From CAYVFC01 sp964450715 (GTDB lineage: Bacteria > Myxococcota_A > Polyangia > Polyangiales > JAFGIB01), in contig CAYVFC010000009.1 in NCBI GenBank assembly GCA_964450715.1, positions 34,021 through 98,020 of the forward strand: a stretch of DNA of 64,000 nt, in the 5' to 3' direction. The notes under the pieces were generated by a model, which was given only the letters and a program-made list of their open reading frames with translations, did no database searches and was not told where the DNA came from. Of this stretch, positions 8,312 through 16,633 are shown in pieces (position 1 is the stretch's first letter; each line of letters opens with the position of its first letter). The position numbers were made by a program, and so were the translations under genes.

Positions 8312-10158
8312 TCCGGAGCGCAACTGCCGTGGGACTCATCGCAGCAGCGCTCTTGCAGTCCGGCTGTGGACCCGAGGTCGAGGGTGCCCCGCCCGCCATC
8401 GAGGCCGTCTTCACCCGGCCGGGCGTGCTCGAGATCCGCAACGCCCGGGCGATCGACCGCATCGAGGTGCGCGAGCAGAGCGGGCGCCCGGTCGCCGTGG
8501 CCCGCGGTTTCGGCCGGGAGGTCTTCGAGGTTCGCTTCGACTGGAAGGCGAAGGGCCGCTACCGCTTGATCGCGAACCGGGGCGAGCAGCTCGCGGTGAC
8601 CGCTCCCGTGAAGAAACCCTCGTTTGCCCTTCGTATCCACGCGCCGCTGGGTCAGAACGTCCACGAGTACCTGCTCGGCTCGAAGCGGTTACGAGGAAGG
8701 AACGAGACCATACCGTTGCTGGCCGAGCCCGGCGAGAGCGTGGACCTGCTGGTGGAGATCGAGAAGCTCACCGACGCGGCGACGAGCCCCCTTGCGCTGT
8801 CGATCCTCCCGCTACAACCGCCGCCCCGCGGCCCCGCGGTCGACCCGGAGGTGCGCGAGGAAGCGATCTCTCTCGGTTTCGAGTTCGACAAGCGGGTATG
8901 GCAGGCCGCCATCCGGCTCGGCGAGACCCTGCCGGAGGCGTCGGCCGCCGTCGCGCTCTCGGGCGCGGGTATCGACTACCGGGTGCAGTTGGCGGTTTCC
9001 CGGCGAGACATCCGGGCCGGGAATCTGAAGCTCGCCGCCTGGGAGATGCCCTGCGACGAGCAGGGGCTGTTCCAGCCCGGGCGCAGGCCCGATCAGGTCG
9101 CGCTGCCCAACCCGGTGTGGAACCGGATCGCCGCCCTGTTCAATGTACAGGCCGAGCAGGTGAACTACTACGAGCCCTTCGTCCACGAGCGGCTGGATTT
9201 CGAGAACCGGGGGAAGCAACCGGTCAACCTCTTGCTGAAGAGCCAGGTGGTCGACCCGCAAAGCGGGGAGCAGGCGGAATACTTCACCGCGCCCGACTTC
9301 TCGCTCTCGGGAACGGCCAAGCTGGTGATGGGGTATTGCCGGGTACCGGCCGGCGCGAGGAAGAGCTGCGTACTGCCCATCTTCGTCCAGCCCAAGACCC
9401 CGGCCGGGACCTATCGCCGGCAGATCGAGGTCTACGCCATGGGCACGGACACGGCCTTGAAAACGCTTCGGGCTCCCGTTCACGTGCTGCGTTCCCATCT
9501 GGCCTTCTCCGCCTGGATGGTGGTGATCGTGCTGGTGAGCTTCGGCTGGCTGCTAGCGGTGGTTCTTTTCTACCGGCGCCTGGTCACCTCCTTCGGGGTG
9601 CGGCTTCTGACCCTGCTATCGCTGCTGGGATCGCTCCAGTTCTGCCTGCACTTCGGCGGCACCCTGCTCACCTCGATCTCCTACGCAGTGCTCGGTCCCT
9701 TCAACTGCCTGGTGGGAGGGCTGTTCACCGAGGTGCTGACCTATCTGCTGGTGACCGCCGTGCTCTATCTGGTGCCGCGGGTGGGGGCCATGACCATCGC
9801 CGGCATCGTCAGCTACCTGATGGGCGGCATTCTCTTCGGCTCCTTCGGGTTGACCGACATCCTCTTCACCGGTTCGACCATCGCCTTTCGCGAGCTTTGC
9901 CTGCTCGGGTTCGGCGTCACCCGGATCCGGCCCCCGGACCACTACCGGCCGCCGCTGGTTCGCACCATGCTGGCGCTGGGTCTGGCCGACGCGGCCAGCA
10001 CCTTCAGCTCGCTCACCCTGCACTCGGTGTTCTATCGGCTCTTCTTCGCCGACTGGTACATCGCGCTGCAGGTGGTGGTGACCGGTTTTCTGTACACGGT
10101 AATCGGGGTCTACCTGGGTCGCTCGCTGGGAATCGGCCTGAGAAAGGTGCACCCATGA
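8308..10158 (+). CDS. Lipoprotein with large periplasmic domain fused to ECF S-component-like membrane domain
   Basis: A 616-residue protein if started at the GTG (8308) that overlaps the chlI-like stop. That start gives a hydrophobic leader and the lipobox LQSGC with Cys at residue 20. A soluble beta-rich segment of about 370 residues follows, then from about residue 399 at least six membrane segments to the end. The gene is directly followed by a double ECF ATPase (ATGA overlap) and an EcfT protein, so the membrane part is best read as the substrate-binding S component. A lipoprotein anchor and exported capture domain joined to an S component is not an arrangement I know. The substrate could be a corrinoid, a cobalt complex or another tetrapyrrole. 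I did not recognise the N-terminal domain. Confidence 0.7.
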   Translation: MIRSATAVGLIAAALLQSGCGPEVEGAPPAIEAVFTRPGVLEIRNARAIDRIEVREQSGRPVAVARGFGREVFEVRFDWKAKGRYRLIANRGEQLAVTAPVKKPSFALRIHAPLGQNVHEYLLGSKRLRGRNETIPLLAEPGESVDLLVEIEKLTDAATSPLALSILPLQPPPRGPAVDPEVREEAISLGFEFDKRVWQAAIRLGETLPEASAAVALSGAGIDYRVQLAVSRRDIRAGNLKLAAWEMPCDEQGLFQPGRRPDQVALPNPVWNRIAALFNVQAEQVNYYEPFVHERLDFENRGKQPVNLLLKSQVVDPQSGEQAEYFTAPDFSLSGTAKLVMGYCRVPAGARKSCVLPIFVQPKTPAGTYRRQIEVYAMGTDTALKTLRAPVHVLRSHLAFSAWMVVIVLVSFGWLLAVVLFYRRLVTSFGVRLLTLLSLLGSLQFCLHFGGTLLTSISYAVLGPFNCLVGGLFTEVLTYLLVTAVLYLVPRVGAMTIAGIVSYLMGGILFGSFGLTDILFTGSTIAFRELCLLGFGVTRIRPPDHYRPPLVRTMLALGLADAASTFSSLTLHSVFYRLFFADWYIALQVVVTGFLYTVIGVYLGRSLGIGLRKVHP

Positions 10159-11792
10159 TTCACGTCAGGGATCTGAGCGTTACCTACCACGGAGCGGACC
10201 GACCGGCGCTCTCGCACGTCGATCTCGAGGTCGATGCCGGTCAGCTAGTGCTGGTGGGCGGCGCGAGCGGTTCGGGCAAGTCCACGCTGCTGTTGAGCCT
10301 GAACGGTATCCTGCAGCACGAGAGCGGAGCGGCGGTCGAGGGGGAGGTTCTCCTGAACGGTCTGTCCATTCGTACCACCCCGCTCCAGCAGATCTGCCGC
10401 CGGGTGGCCACCGTCTTCCAGAATCCCGCGGCCCAGATCTGCACCGGAACCCCGGAACGGGAGATCGCCTTCGGCCTGGAGAACCTGGCCCTGCCGCGCG
10501 AGCAAATGAGGGATCGGATCGACGAGGCGCTGGCGGTGACCGGGCTCGAACAACAGCGCCTGCAACCGACCCATACGCTTTCCGGCGGACAGCAGCAACG
10601 GTTGATGATCGCCGCCGCGCTGGCGCTCAGGCCCGAGGTGCTGCTGATGGACGAACCTACCAGCCAGCTCGACCCGGCTGGCGCCGAGGCCATCCTGCAG
10701 ATGCTCGAGCAGCTCAAGCGCCGCACGAGGATGACCATCGTCCTGGTCGAGCACCGGCTGGAGGGGCCGTTGCGGATCGCCGACCAGATGCTGGTGCTGA
10801 ACCAGGGACGGCTGTCGCACCGGGCGCCGCCCCGGGAGTTCCTGCGAGATCTCGCCTCGTTGCGCGGAATTGGGCTTCAGACCCCGGCGCTTGCCGATCT
10901 GTTCCAGCGGATCGGACGCGAGGAACGGCCGATCCTGGCGAACGATGCGCCGCAGCTCGCGCTGAGGCGCTCCCCGTCCCCCAGGATGGCGCCGGCGCGC
11001 CGCGATCCGCTGGTCACCGTGGATGCCCTGGACTTCGGATACCGGGGTCAAAAAAGCCCGGTATTTCGGGGGCTGTCGCTGCGTGTTAACAGGGGGGACC
11101 GGATCGCGCTTCTGGGAGGCAACGGGGCGGGCAAGTCCACCCTGCTCGGGCTTCTGGCCGGCAGCCTGAAGCCGGAAAGCGGGACCATCGAGTGGCGTGC
11201 GGGAAACCGGCCGGTGGTGGGCCTGGTGAATCAAAACCCGGACGTCATGTTGATAGCGGAAACCGTACGCGACGAACTGCTCTTTTCCCCTCGCCAGACC
11301 GCACGCGTCCGGCCGTCGCGCCACGACGCGGCCGGGGAAGCGAGCGAGGAAGAGCGGATGGTCGCCCCGGTGCTGGAGAAGCTCTCGCTCGGCGACCTGG
11401 CCGGCCGGGCGCCCTTCTCGCTCTCGCGCGGAGAGCGGCAACGCACGGCCGTGGGGTCCGTGCTCACCCAGACCCCCGACCTGTTGTTGCTGGACGAGCC
11501 CACTACCGGCCAGGACCGGAGCCGGGTCGATGCCATGATGCGGATGATCGCCGACGACCACGAGACCGTGTTCTTCACCACCCACGACGTCGAGACCGCC
11601 GCGCGCCACGCCAACCGCGTGGTGCTGCTGCGCGAGGGGGCCATCGTCGCCGACGGTGCCCCCGAGCAAGTGCTGTTCGACTGGCCGGCGCTCGAGTCGG
11701 CCAGCATCCGTCCCTGCGAGCTTCACCTCTTCGCCGGCCGTCACGGTCTACCGGCGCTCGACGTGTCATCGCTGGTGGAGGCTTTCGCCTGA
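10155..11792 (+). CDS. ECF transporter double ATPase (EcfA-EcfA' type)
   Basis: A 545-residue protein holding two ABC ATPase domains. The first has Walker A GGASGSGKST near residue 35, Q-loop VFQNPAAQI, signature LSGGQQQR and Walker B LLMDEPTSQLD. The second has GGNGAGKST near 321, LSRGERQR and LLLLDEPTTGQD. Fused double ATPases serve energy-coupling-factor importers of vitamins and metal ions. It overlaps the S-like gene (ATGA) and the EcfT gene (TGATG), so the three are coupled. The order S-A-T differs from the S-T-A order in the second operon at 33.7 kb, so the two transporters are not a simple recent duplication. Confidence 0.92.
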   Translation: MIHVRDLSVTYHGADRPALSHVDLEVDAGQLVLVGGASGSGKSTLLLSLNGILQHESGAAVEGEVLLNGLSIRTTPLQQICRRVATVFQNPAAQICTGTPEREIAFGLENLALPREQMRDRIDEALAVTGLEQQRLQPTHTLSGGQQQRLMIAAALALRPEVLLMDEPTSQLDPAGAEAILQMLEQLKRRTRMTIVLVEHRLEGPLRIADQMLVLNQGRLSHRAPPREFLRDLASLRGIGLQTPALADLFQRIGREERPILANDAPQLALRRSPSPRMAPARRDPLVTVDALDFGYRGQKSPVFRGLSLRVNRGDRIALLGGNGAGKSTLLGLLAGSLKPESGTIEWRAGNRPVVGLVNQNPDVMLIAETVRDELLFSPRQTARVRPSRHDAAGEASEEERMVAPVLEKLSLGDLAGRAPFSLSRGERQRTAVGSVLTQTPDLLLLDEPTTGQDRSRVDAMMRMIADDHETVFFTTHDVETAARHANRVVLLREGAIVADGAPEQVLFDWPALESASIRPCELHLFAGRHGLPALDVSSLVEAFA

Positions 11793-12658
11793 TGGAGATC
11801 TTATCGCGTAATATCCGATCTCCTTTCGGCCGGCTGGACGTGCGGCTCAAGCTGAGCATCGGCTTCTCCATGTCGGTGCTCGCGGTGCTGGCCGACAGCC
11901 TGGTGCTGCTCGCCACCCTGCTGCTCATCGGCGCGGTCGTGTTCCAGCTGAGCCGGCCCAACCGGTCCCAGGTCCGGCTGGTACTCTGGCTCTGCGTTCT
12001 GCTGGTCTGGGGGTTGATGTTCAGCCAGGCCATCTTCTACAATCGGTTTCCCCGGGACGCGCTGCTCACGGTGCTGGAGCCCAACTGGTTGTTCCGGGAC
12101 GGGCTGCGCATCTACCGGCAGGGCATCGAGTACGGCACCATGCAGTCCTTTCGCATGCTCGCCATCGGACTGGTCGGGTATGCCGTCTGCTTTTCCACCG
12201 AGCCGGACGAGTTCCTCAACGGGCTGGTCGCCTTCCGCGTGCCTTTCAGTCTGGCCTTCATGGCCGTATCCGCCATCCAGTTCGTGCCGGTGCTGGCCGC
12301 GGAGACCCAGCAGATACGCGGCGCCATGCGCCTGAAGGGGTATCGCCCCCTGCGCCGGGGGATGCGGCAAACGGTTGCGACCGAGATCGGCGCCTTGCGG
12401 TCGGTGCTGGCCGGCACCATCCGGCGCTCCGAGGAGAAGGCCCTGTCCATCCTGACGCGCGGCTTTGATCTGGATAGCCCGCGCACCTTTCTCCACCGGG
12501 AACGTCTGAAACCGGCCCAGTGGACGGCCGGGCTCGCGCTGCTCTTCGCGGTTCTGGCCCTGGCCTCGGTCAAGGTACTGTTCTGGCTCTATCAGCACCA
12601 GATATGCGGCACTTCGGAACTGCGGGCGCTGTACGGTTTCGCGCGGGCGTGGCTGTGA
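11792..12658 (+). CDS. ECF transporter T component (EcfT/CbiQ family)
   Basis: A 288-residue membrane protein with several hydrophobic segments and the two Arg-containing coupling motifs of EcfT proteins, here AMRLKGYRP and SILTRGFD. These contact the ATPase pair and transmit ATP hydrolysis to the S component. It overlaps the double ATPase gene by one base and precedes the beta-propeller gene by one base. The last hydrophobic segment lies close to the C-terminus (LLFAVLALASVKVLFWLY). The family call is good. The transported substrate is set by the S component and is unknown. Confidence 0.88.
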   Translation: MEILSRNIRSPFGRLDVRLKLSIGFSMSVLAVLADSLVLLATLLLIGAVVFQLSRPNRSQVRLVLWLCVLLVWGLMFSQAIFYNRFPRDALLTVLEPNWLFRDGLRIYRQGIEYGTMQSFRMLAIGLVGYAVCFSTEPDEFLNGLVAFRVPFSLAFMAVSAIQFVPVLAAETQQIRGAMRLKGYRPLRRGMRQTVATEIGALRSVLAGTIRRSEEKALSILTRGFDLDSPRTFLHRERLKPAQWTAGLALLFAVLALASVKVLFWLYQHQICGTSELRALYGFARAWL

Positions 12659-12659
12659 G

Positions 12660-14216
12660 ATGAAACGGCATAGAGGACATCACAAGCATCACCGGCATCA
12701 CGGATGGCGTGCGCTTGCCGGTTTTCTCTGGCTGGGCGCGATGGCCGCCGTTTCGGCCGCGGACGCCCAGGAGGCCGAACCCGGCTGGCCCGCTCTGGCC
12801 GGAAATAGCGCGCATTGTCGGAGCGCCGACGGCGACGCGAGCCGGCTCGCCATCGCTTGCCTCATCGGCCGTGTCGTTCTGGAAGACGTGTCCTACTACG
12901 TGCGGGGAAGGTGGCAGCCCGACACCTGCGTGCGCTTCTCCCCGGACGGGCGGCTGCTGGCCATCGGCTCGTACACCGGCTGGATACGCATGTGGGACGT
13001 CTACGCCAACCGGTCGCTGTGGAAAAAGAAGATCGCAGAAGGAATGGTCAAGCGGGTCGATTTCTCTCCGGACGGGCGGCAGGTCTACTTCGGTGAGCAG
13101 AGCGTGGACGCCTTCGTCTATGGCGCGGATACGCACAGCGGAGAGATCCGCTGGCGTTTCCGGATGGCGGGCGACCTGGAGAGCGGCCGGCCGCCGGCCA
13201 AGGACGAGCCCTACGGGATCTTCCGGCTTCCCGGGGCCTACGGGCTCCAAACCCTGGCGGACGGGGACGTGCTGGTGCAGGGGCTGCACTCCTGGGGCGG
13301 CAATCCGATGATCGACGAGATGAAGCGTCTATCCCGCGTGTACCGGTTGACCCCGGAGGGAAGGGTTCGCTGGGCCTTTCCTGCGAACGGGCCCACTCCC
13401 TATTCCGTGATCTACGCCGATGCCGACGCCGGGGGACGCCGGTTTGCGTTACTGATCGCGCAGAAGGGAACGCAGAGGGACGCGGCCTACCCCTTCGCGG
13501 AGGGAACCTTGGTAGTGCTCGACGGTGCGAGCGGGAGGCTGATGTGGCAGTACACCTTCGAGCCGCTGCAACCGCACTTCGACCGCGTCGGGTTCTGGGA
13601 ATCGATCTCGGTCGGTCCCGGGGGCCGTCGGGCCTCGGTCGGGCTCTTCGACGGCCGCACCTTTCTCTTCGACCTGGAGCGCCGGCGGGTAGAGAGGGCC
13701 TTCGACTTCGGGGCGCCCGTGCTGATCAGCGGGGTGCCGGTCAGCGCGCGGGCGACCTACAACCACCTGGCGGCGGACTCGATGGTCTACTTCCAGACCG
13801 ATATCTCGTCGGTTCCCTACGCCAGCACCATGGATCACGTGGTCTCCCCTCCCGGACCGCATCCCAACGCCACCACGCTGACGGCGGTGAAATTGAACGG
13901 GGAGATCGCCTGGCGCTACCGCAGCGGCCACAGCTTCCAGAACTTCTGGACCAGCCGGGACGGACGCTGGCTGTTCACCGCCGTCAACCGCGACGACGAG
14001 CGGACGGGACGCGAGGCGGGCGGGATGCTGTTCGACACCCATCGCGCGGGCGGGGGCACCTCCCGGCTCGTCTACTTCTACCCGGTGCGGGGCAAGACCC
14101 ACTTTCACGCCGACCTGGCCCGGGACGGATCGGCCTTCGCGCTGGTGGAGACCCCCTACCGGGATCCAGAGACCAACCGACTGGTCGGCGAATACGCCGT
14201 TCACATCGTGAGGTAG
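12660..14216 (+). CDS. Exported WD40/PQQ-like beta-propeller with His-rich N-terminus
   Basis: A 518-residue protein with repeated propeller blades, for example VRFSPDGRLLAIGS...IRMWDVY, VDFSPDGRQVYFG and LVVLDGASGRLMWQY. The N-terminus has seven histidines within residues 4-14, then a hydrophobic leader ending near ADAQ, so the mature protein should be periplasmic and the His cluster would lie in the signal peptide n-region. It starts one base after the ecfT-like stop in the riboswitch operon. No catalytic motif was recognised. A periplasmic scaffold or ligand-binding partner for the transporter is plausible. If the leader is retained as an anchor, the His cluster would face the cytoplasm and could bind metal there. 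Confidence 0.7.
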   Translation: MKRHRGHHKHHRHHGWRALAGFLWLGAMAAVSAADAQEAEPGWPALAGNSAHCRSADGDASRLAIACLIGRVVLEDVSYYVRGRWQPDTCVRFSPDGRLLAIGSYTGWIRMWDVYANRSLWKKKIAEGMVKRVDFSPDGRQVYFGEQSVDAFVYGADTHSGEIRWRFRMAGDLESGRPPAKDEPYGIFRLPGAYGLQTLADGDVLVQGLHSWGGNPMIDEMKRLSRVYRLTPEGRVRWAFPANGPTPYSVIYADADAGGRRFALLIAQKGTQRDAAYPFAEGTLVVLDGASGRLMWQYTFEPLQPHFDRVGFWESISVGPGGRRASVGLFDGRTFLFDLERRRVERAFDFGAPVLISGVPVSARATYNHLAADSMVYFQTDISSVPYASTMDHVVSPPGPHPNATTLTAVKLNGEIAWRYRSGHSFQNFWTSRDGRWLFTAVNRDDERTGREAGGMLFDTHRAGGGTSRLVYFYPVRGKTHFHADLARDGSAFALVETPYRDPETNRLVGEYAVHIVR

Positions 14217-14220
14217 ATCC

Positions 14221-15663
14221 TTGAAGCTCGCTCTCTGCCATTTTCGGGTCGTTCACGGCGACAGGCAAGACAACCTGGAGCGGCTGACCGAGCAGGTACG
14301 GCAGGCGGCCGAGCTGGGCGCGGACATCGTCGTCACCCCTGAGCTGTCCCTGAGCGGTTACAGCTACCCGTCGACCGAGGAAATCCGGAAGGTGGCCGAG
14401 CCGGTGCCGGGCGAGACCACCGCCGGGTTCGCTGCCATCGCCAGACAGTTCGGGTGTTACGTCTGCCTGGCCCTGGCCGAGCGGGACGACAACACGGACG
14501 AGGTATTCAACAGTGCGGTTGCACTGGGGCCGTCGGGCGAGGTGGTGGCGCGCCACCGCAAGATCACCGCGGAACGCGGCTGGGCCACCGCCGGCACGAC
14601 GCTTTGCCGCAGCGTCTTCGACACGCCGTGGGCGCGGGTGGGGATGTTGATCTGCTCGGACACCTACTACGGGGTGCTGCCGCGCCTGCTGGCCACATGG
14701 GGGGTGCAACTTCTGCTGGTCCCGGCCAACTGGCCGCCGGCCGGGCTCGATCCGCGAGAGGTGTGGCAAGCGCGGGCGCGCGAGAACGGGATCTTCGTCG
14801 CGGTCAACAACCGCACCGGCAAGGACCTGAAGATGGATTGCGCGACGGCCGTGTCGCAGGTGATCGCGCCGGACGGGACCGTTCTGGCCGAGGGCTGCTC
14901 GGACGGGTCGCGGATCATCCTGTGCGAGCTTCCCGCCGAGGCGCTCGCAAAGGTGGGCGCGGTCGAGCGGCCGGCGTTCCGGCGCTGGCAAGAGGCAGGC
15001 GAGCCGCAGAAAGCGACCGGGGAGACCCTGGCGGTCACCCTGGCGGTCGGCAGCCCAGGAACCGGACCGGATCTGGAAGCGGTCTTGCAGTCGGTATCCG
15101 GCGAGCCGAACAACTCGCGTCGCCTGCTGCTGCTCCCGTCGGGAATGGCCGGTACGGGCTCGACCGCCGGGATCGAGCGGCTGGCGCGGGAGCTGGGCTG
15201 CCTGGTCCTGGCCGGCCTGCCCGCCGGAAGGCTGATCGCGGCGCGGCCCGGCGAACCGCCTCGCACACTCGAACCGGTACCGGCGTCCGCGGATCCGGTA
15301 GTGGTCCAACACGACGGTGTCCGCCTGGCCCTGCTCTCCCGCGCACAGCTCGGCCTGCCCGAGGTCGCCTTCGGGCTCTCGCTCTGTGGCGCCGATCTCG
15401 TCGTCACCATCGACGACAGCATCGGCGAGGACGAGCTGGGCCTTGCCGGGGTGCGCACGGTGGAACGTCTGGCCGTGGCCGTGTGCACACCGCGGCTGGC
15501 CGCGCTCTTTCACCCGCCCGAGGGACACGAGAAGTGGCGCGAGCAGCGCCGCGAGCAACCCGGGCTGGTCACCTGGTCCGTCGATCTCGAGCAGACGCGG
15601 AAAAAGGAGTACCTGCCGCGCTTCGATCCGCGGCTCTTTCCCGACGAGGGCGACGATGCGTGA
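14221..15663 (+). CDS. Nitrilase-family amidohydrolase with degenerate second domain
   Basis: A 480-residue protein starting at TTG 14221. The first about 260 residues form a carbon-nitrogen hydrolase domain with the full triad: Glu41 (TPELSLSGY), Lys114 (HRKIT) and Cys145 (LICSDTY). The rest looks like a second, decayed copy: LLLLPSGMAG replaces the Glu segment, VRLALLSRAQLGLPE stands where the Cys motif would be, and GADLVV follows. Family members hydrolyse amides or nitriles or use glutamine to amidate. It overlaps the radical SAM gene and is in the CbiZ/CobO operon, so amide chemistry on corrin side chains is a reasonable idea. Metabolism of an unrelated amide is possible too. Confidence 0.8.
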   Translation: MKLALCHFRVVHGDRQDNLERLTEQVRQAAELGADIVVTPELSLSGYSYPSTEEIRKVAEPVPGETTAGFAAIARQFGCYVCLALAERDDNTDEVFNSAVALGPSGEVVARHRKITAERGWATAGTTLCRSVFDTPWARVGMLICSDTYYGVLPRLLATWGVQLLLVPANWPPAGLDPREVWQARARENGIFVAVNNRTGKDLKMDCATAVSQVIAPDGTVLAEGCSDGSRIILCELPAEALAKVGAVERPAFRRWQEAGEPQKATGETLAVTLAVGSPGTGPDLEAVLQSVSGEPNNSRRLLLLPSGMAGTGSTAGIERLARELGCLVLAGLPAGRLIAARPGEPPRTLEPVPASADPVVVQHDGVRLALLSRAQLGLPEVAFGLSLCGADLVVTIDDSIGEDELGLAGVRTVERLAVAVCTPRLAALFHPPEGHEKWREQRREQPGLVTWSVDLEQTRKKEYLPRFDPRLFPDEGDDA

Positions 15664-16633
15664 ACATCCGCCCATCCGTTACCTGGTGCTCTGGGTAACC
15701 GGCAGGTGCAACCTCGATTGCCGCTATTGCTACCGCGGCGATATCGGCGCGACGGGCACCCTGGACCTGGAAACGGCCGAGCGCGCGCTCGACATCGCCG
15801 CGTCGTCCGGGCAGCGCTTTCACCTGCAGCTCACCGGCGGAGAGCCCTGCCTGGAGCCGGTGCTGGTGGAACGGATCCTCTCTCGAGCCCGCGCGCTCGG
15901 GTCGAACGCCTCGGTGGGATTGCAGAGCAACGGAACGCTGATCGACGACGCCCTCGCGCGCCTCTTTTCCCGGTACCAGGTCTATGTCGGCCTGAGCATC
16001 GACGGCGTCCAGCAGGTTCACGAGGCGCACCGGCAGGAGTTCGCCGCCACCGTGCGCGGACTGTCCCTTCTCGGCCGCTACGCCGTGCCCTGCCGGGTGA
16101 CCGCAGTGGTCACGCGGGAAAGCGCGCCGCACCTGGACCGGCTGGCCCTGATGCTGGCGGGCTTTGCCAACCTGCGCGGGCTGGGGCTGGATCTGTTGAC
16201 CCGCAAGGGGAACGCGGTTGTACATGATGTATCCAGCACTGATCCGGCAGCGCTGCAGAAGGGAGCATCGAGGCTTCTCGAAACCCTCGAGCTCATCAAC
16301 CGCAATCGCCGCCCGCCGCTCGTGCTGCGCGAGCTGAACCAGTACCGCAAGGGCGCCCTCTCGGTCACCGGGCCCATGCCCTGCCACGCGATCCGGGGCG
16401 AGAGCATGGCGGTATTGCCCGACGGCCGCGTCTATCCCTGCAGCCAGACCTCGGGCGACTCGGATTTCTTCTGCGGCACGGTGGACCGGGTAGAGCGCGA
16501 ACAGCTACGGGTGCTCGAAAGCGGCCCCGACTGCCCGGGCCGGACCCATTACAACCGCGGCGAAAGCCTCGCCCTGCAACAGATCCTGCTGCGGTGCATC
16601 GCAACCCACTGTACGGGAAGGAGAGCGGCATGA
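15656..16633 (+). CDS. Radical SAM/SPASM-type protein
   Basis: A 325-residue protein if started at ATG 15656, which overlaps the nitrilase stop. The 4Fe-4S motif CNLDCRYC is at residues 18-25, and the LTGGEPCLEP segment after it is typical of radical SAM enzymes. The C-terminal third has further cysteines (GPMPCHAI, VYPCSQT, FFCGTV, DCPGR, LRCIATHC) like SPASM auxiliary-cluster proteins such as anSME and PqqE. Its stop overlaps the CobN-like start (ATGA). These enzymes modify peptides or small molecules under low oxygen. In this operon it might alter a ring substituent or a partner protein, but no precursor peptide gene was found nearby. Confidence 0.85.
   Translation: MREHPPIRYLVLWVTGRCNLDCRYCYRGDIGATGTLDLETAERALDIAASSGQRFHLQLTGGEPCLEPVLVERILSRARALGSNASVGLQSNGTLIDDALARLFSRYQVYVGLSIDGVQQVHEAHRQEFAATVRGLSLLGRYAVPCRVTAVVTRESAPHLDRLALMLAGFANLRGLGLDLLTRKGNAVVHDVSSTDPAALQKGASRLLETLELINRNRRPPLVLRELNQYRKGALSVTGPMPCHAIRGESMAVLPDGRVYPCSQTSGDSDFFCGTVDRVEREQLRVLESGPDCPGRTHYNRGESLALQQILLRCIATHCTGRRAA

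Noticed and set aside
8283..11792. 1,169-codon plus-strand frame spanning the S-like and ATPase genes
   Set aside because: Only its 3' part encodes the real double ATPase from 10155; the 5' part is a shadow of the lipoprotein/membrane gene.
13984..15675. 563-codon minus-strand frame opposite the nitrilase gene
   Set aside because: No family pattern, Arg/Gly/Pro-rich shadow composition, while the plus strand shows a full nitrilase triad.
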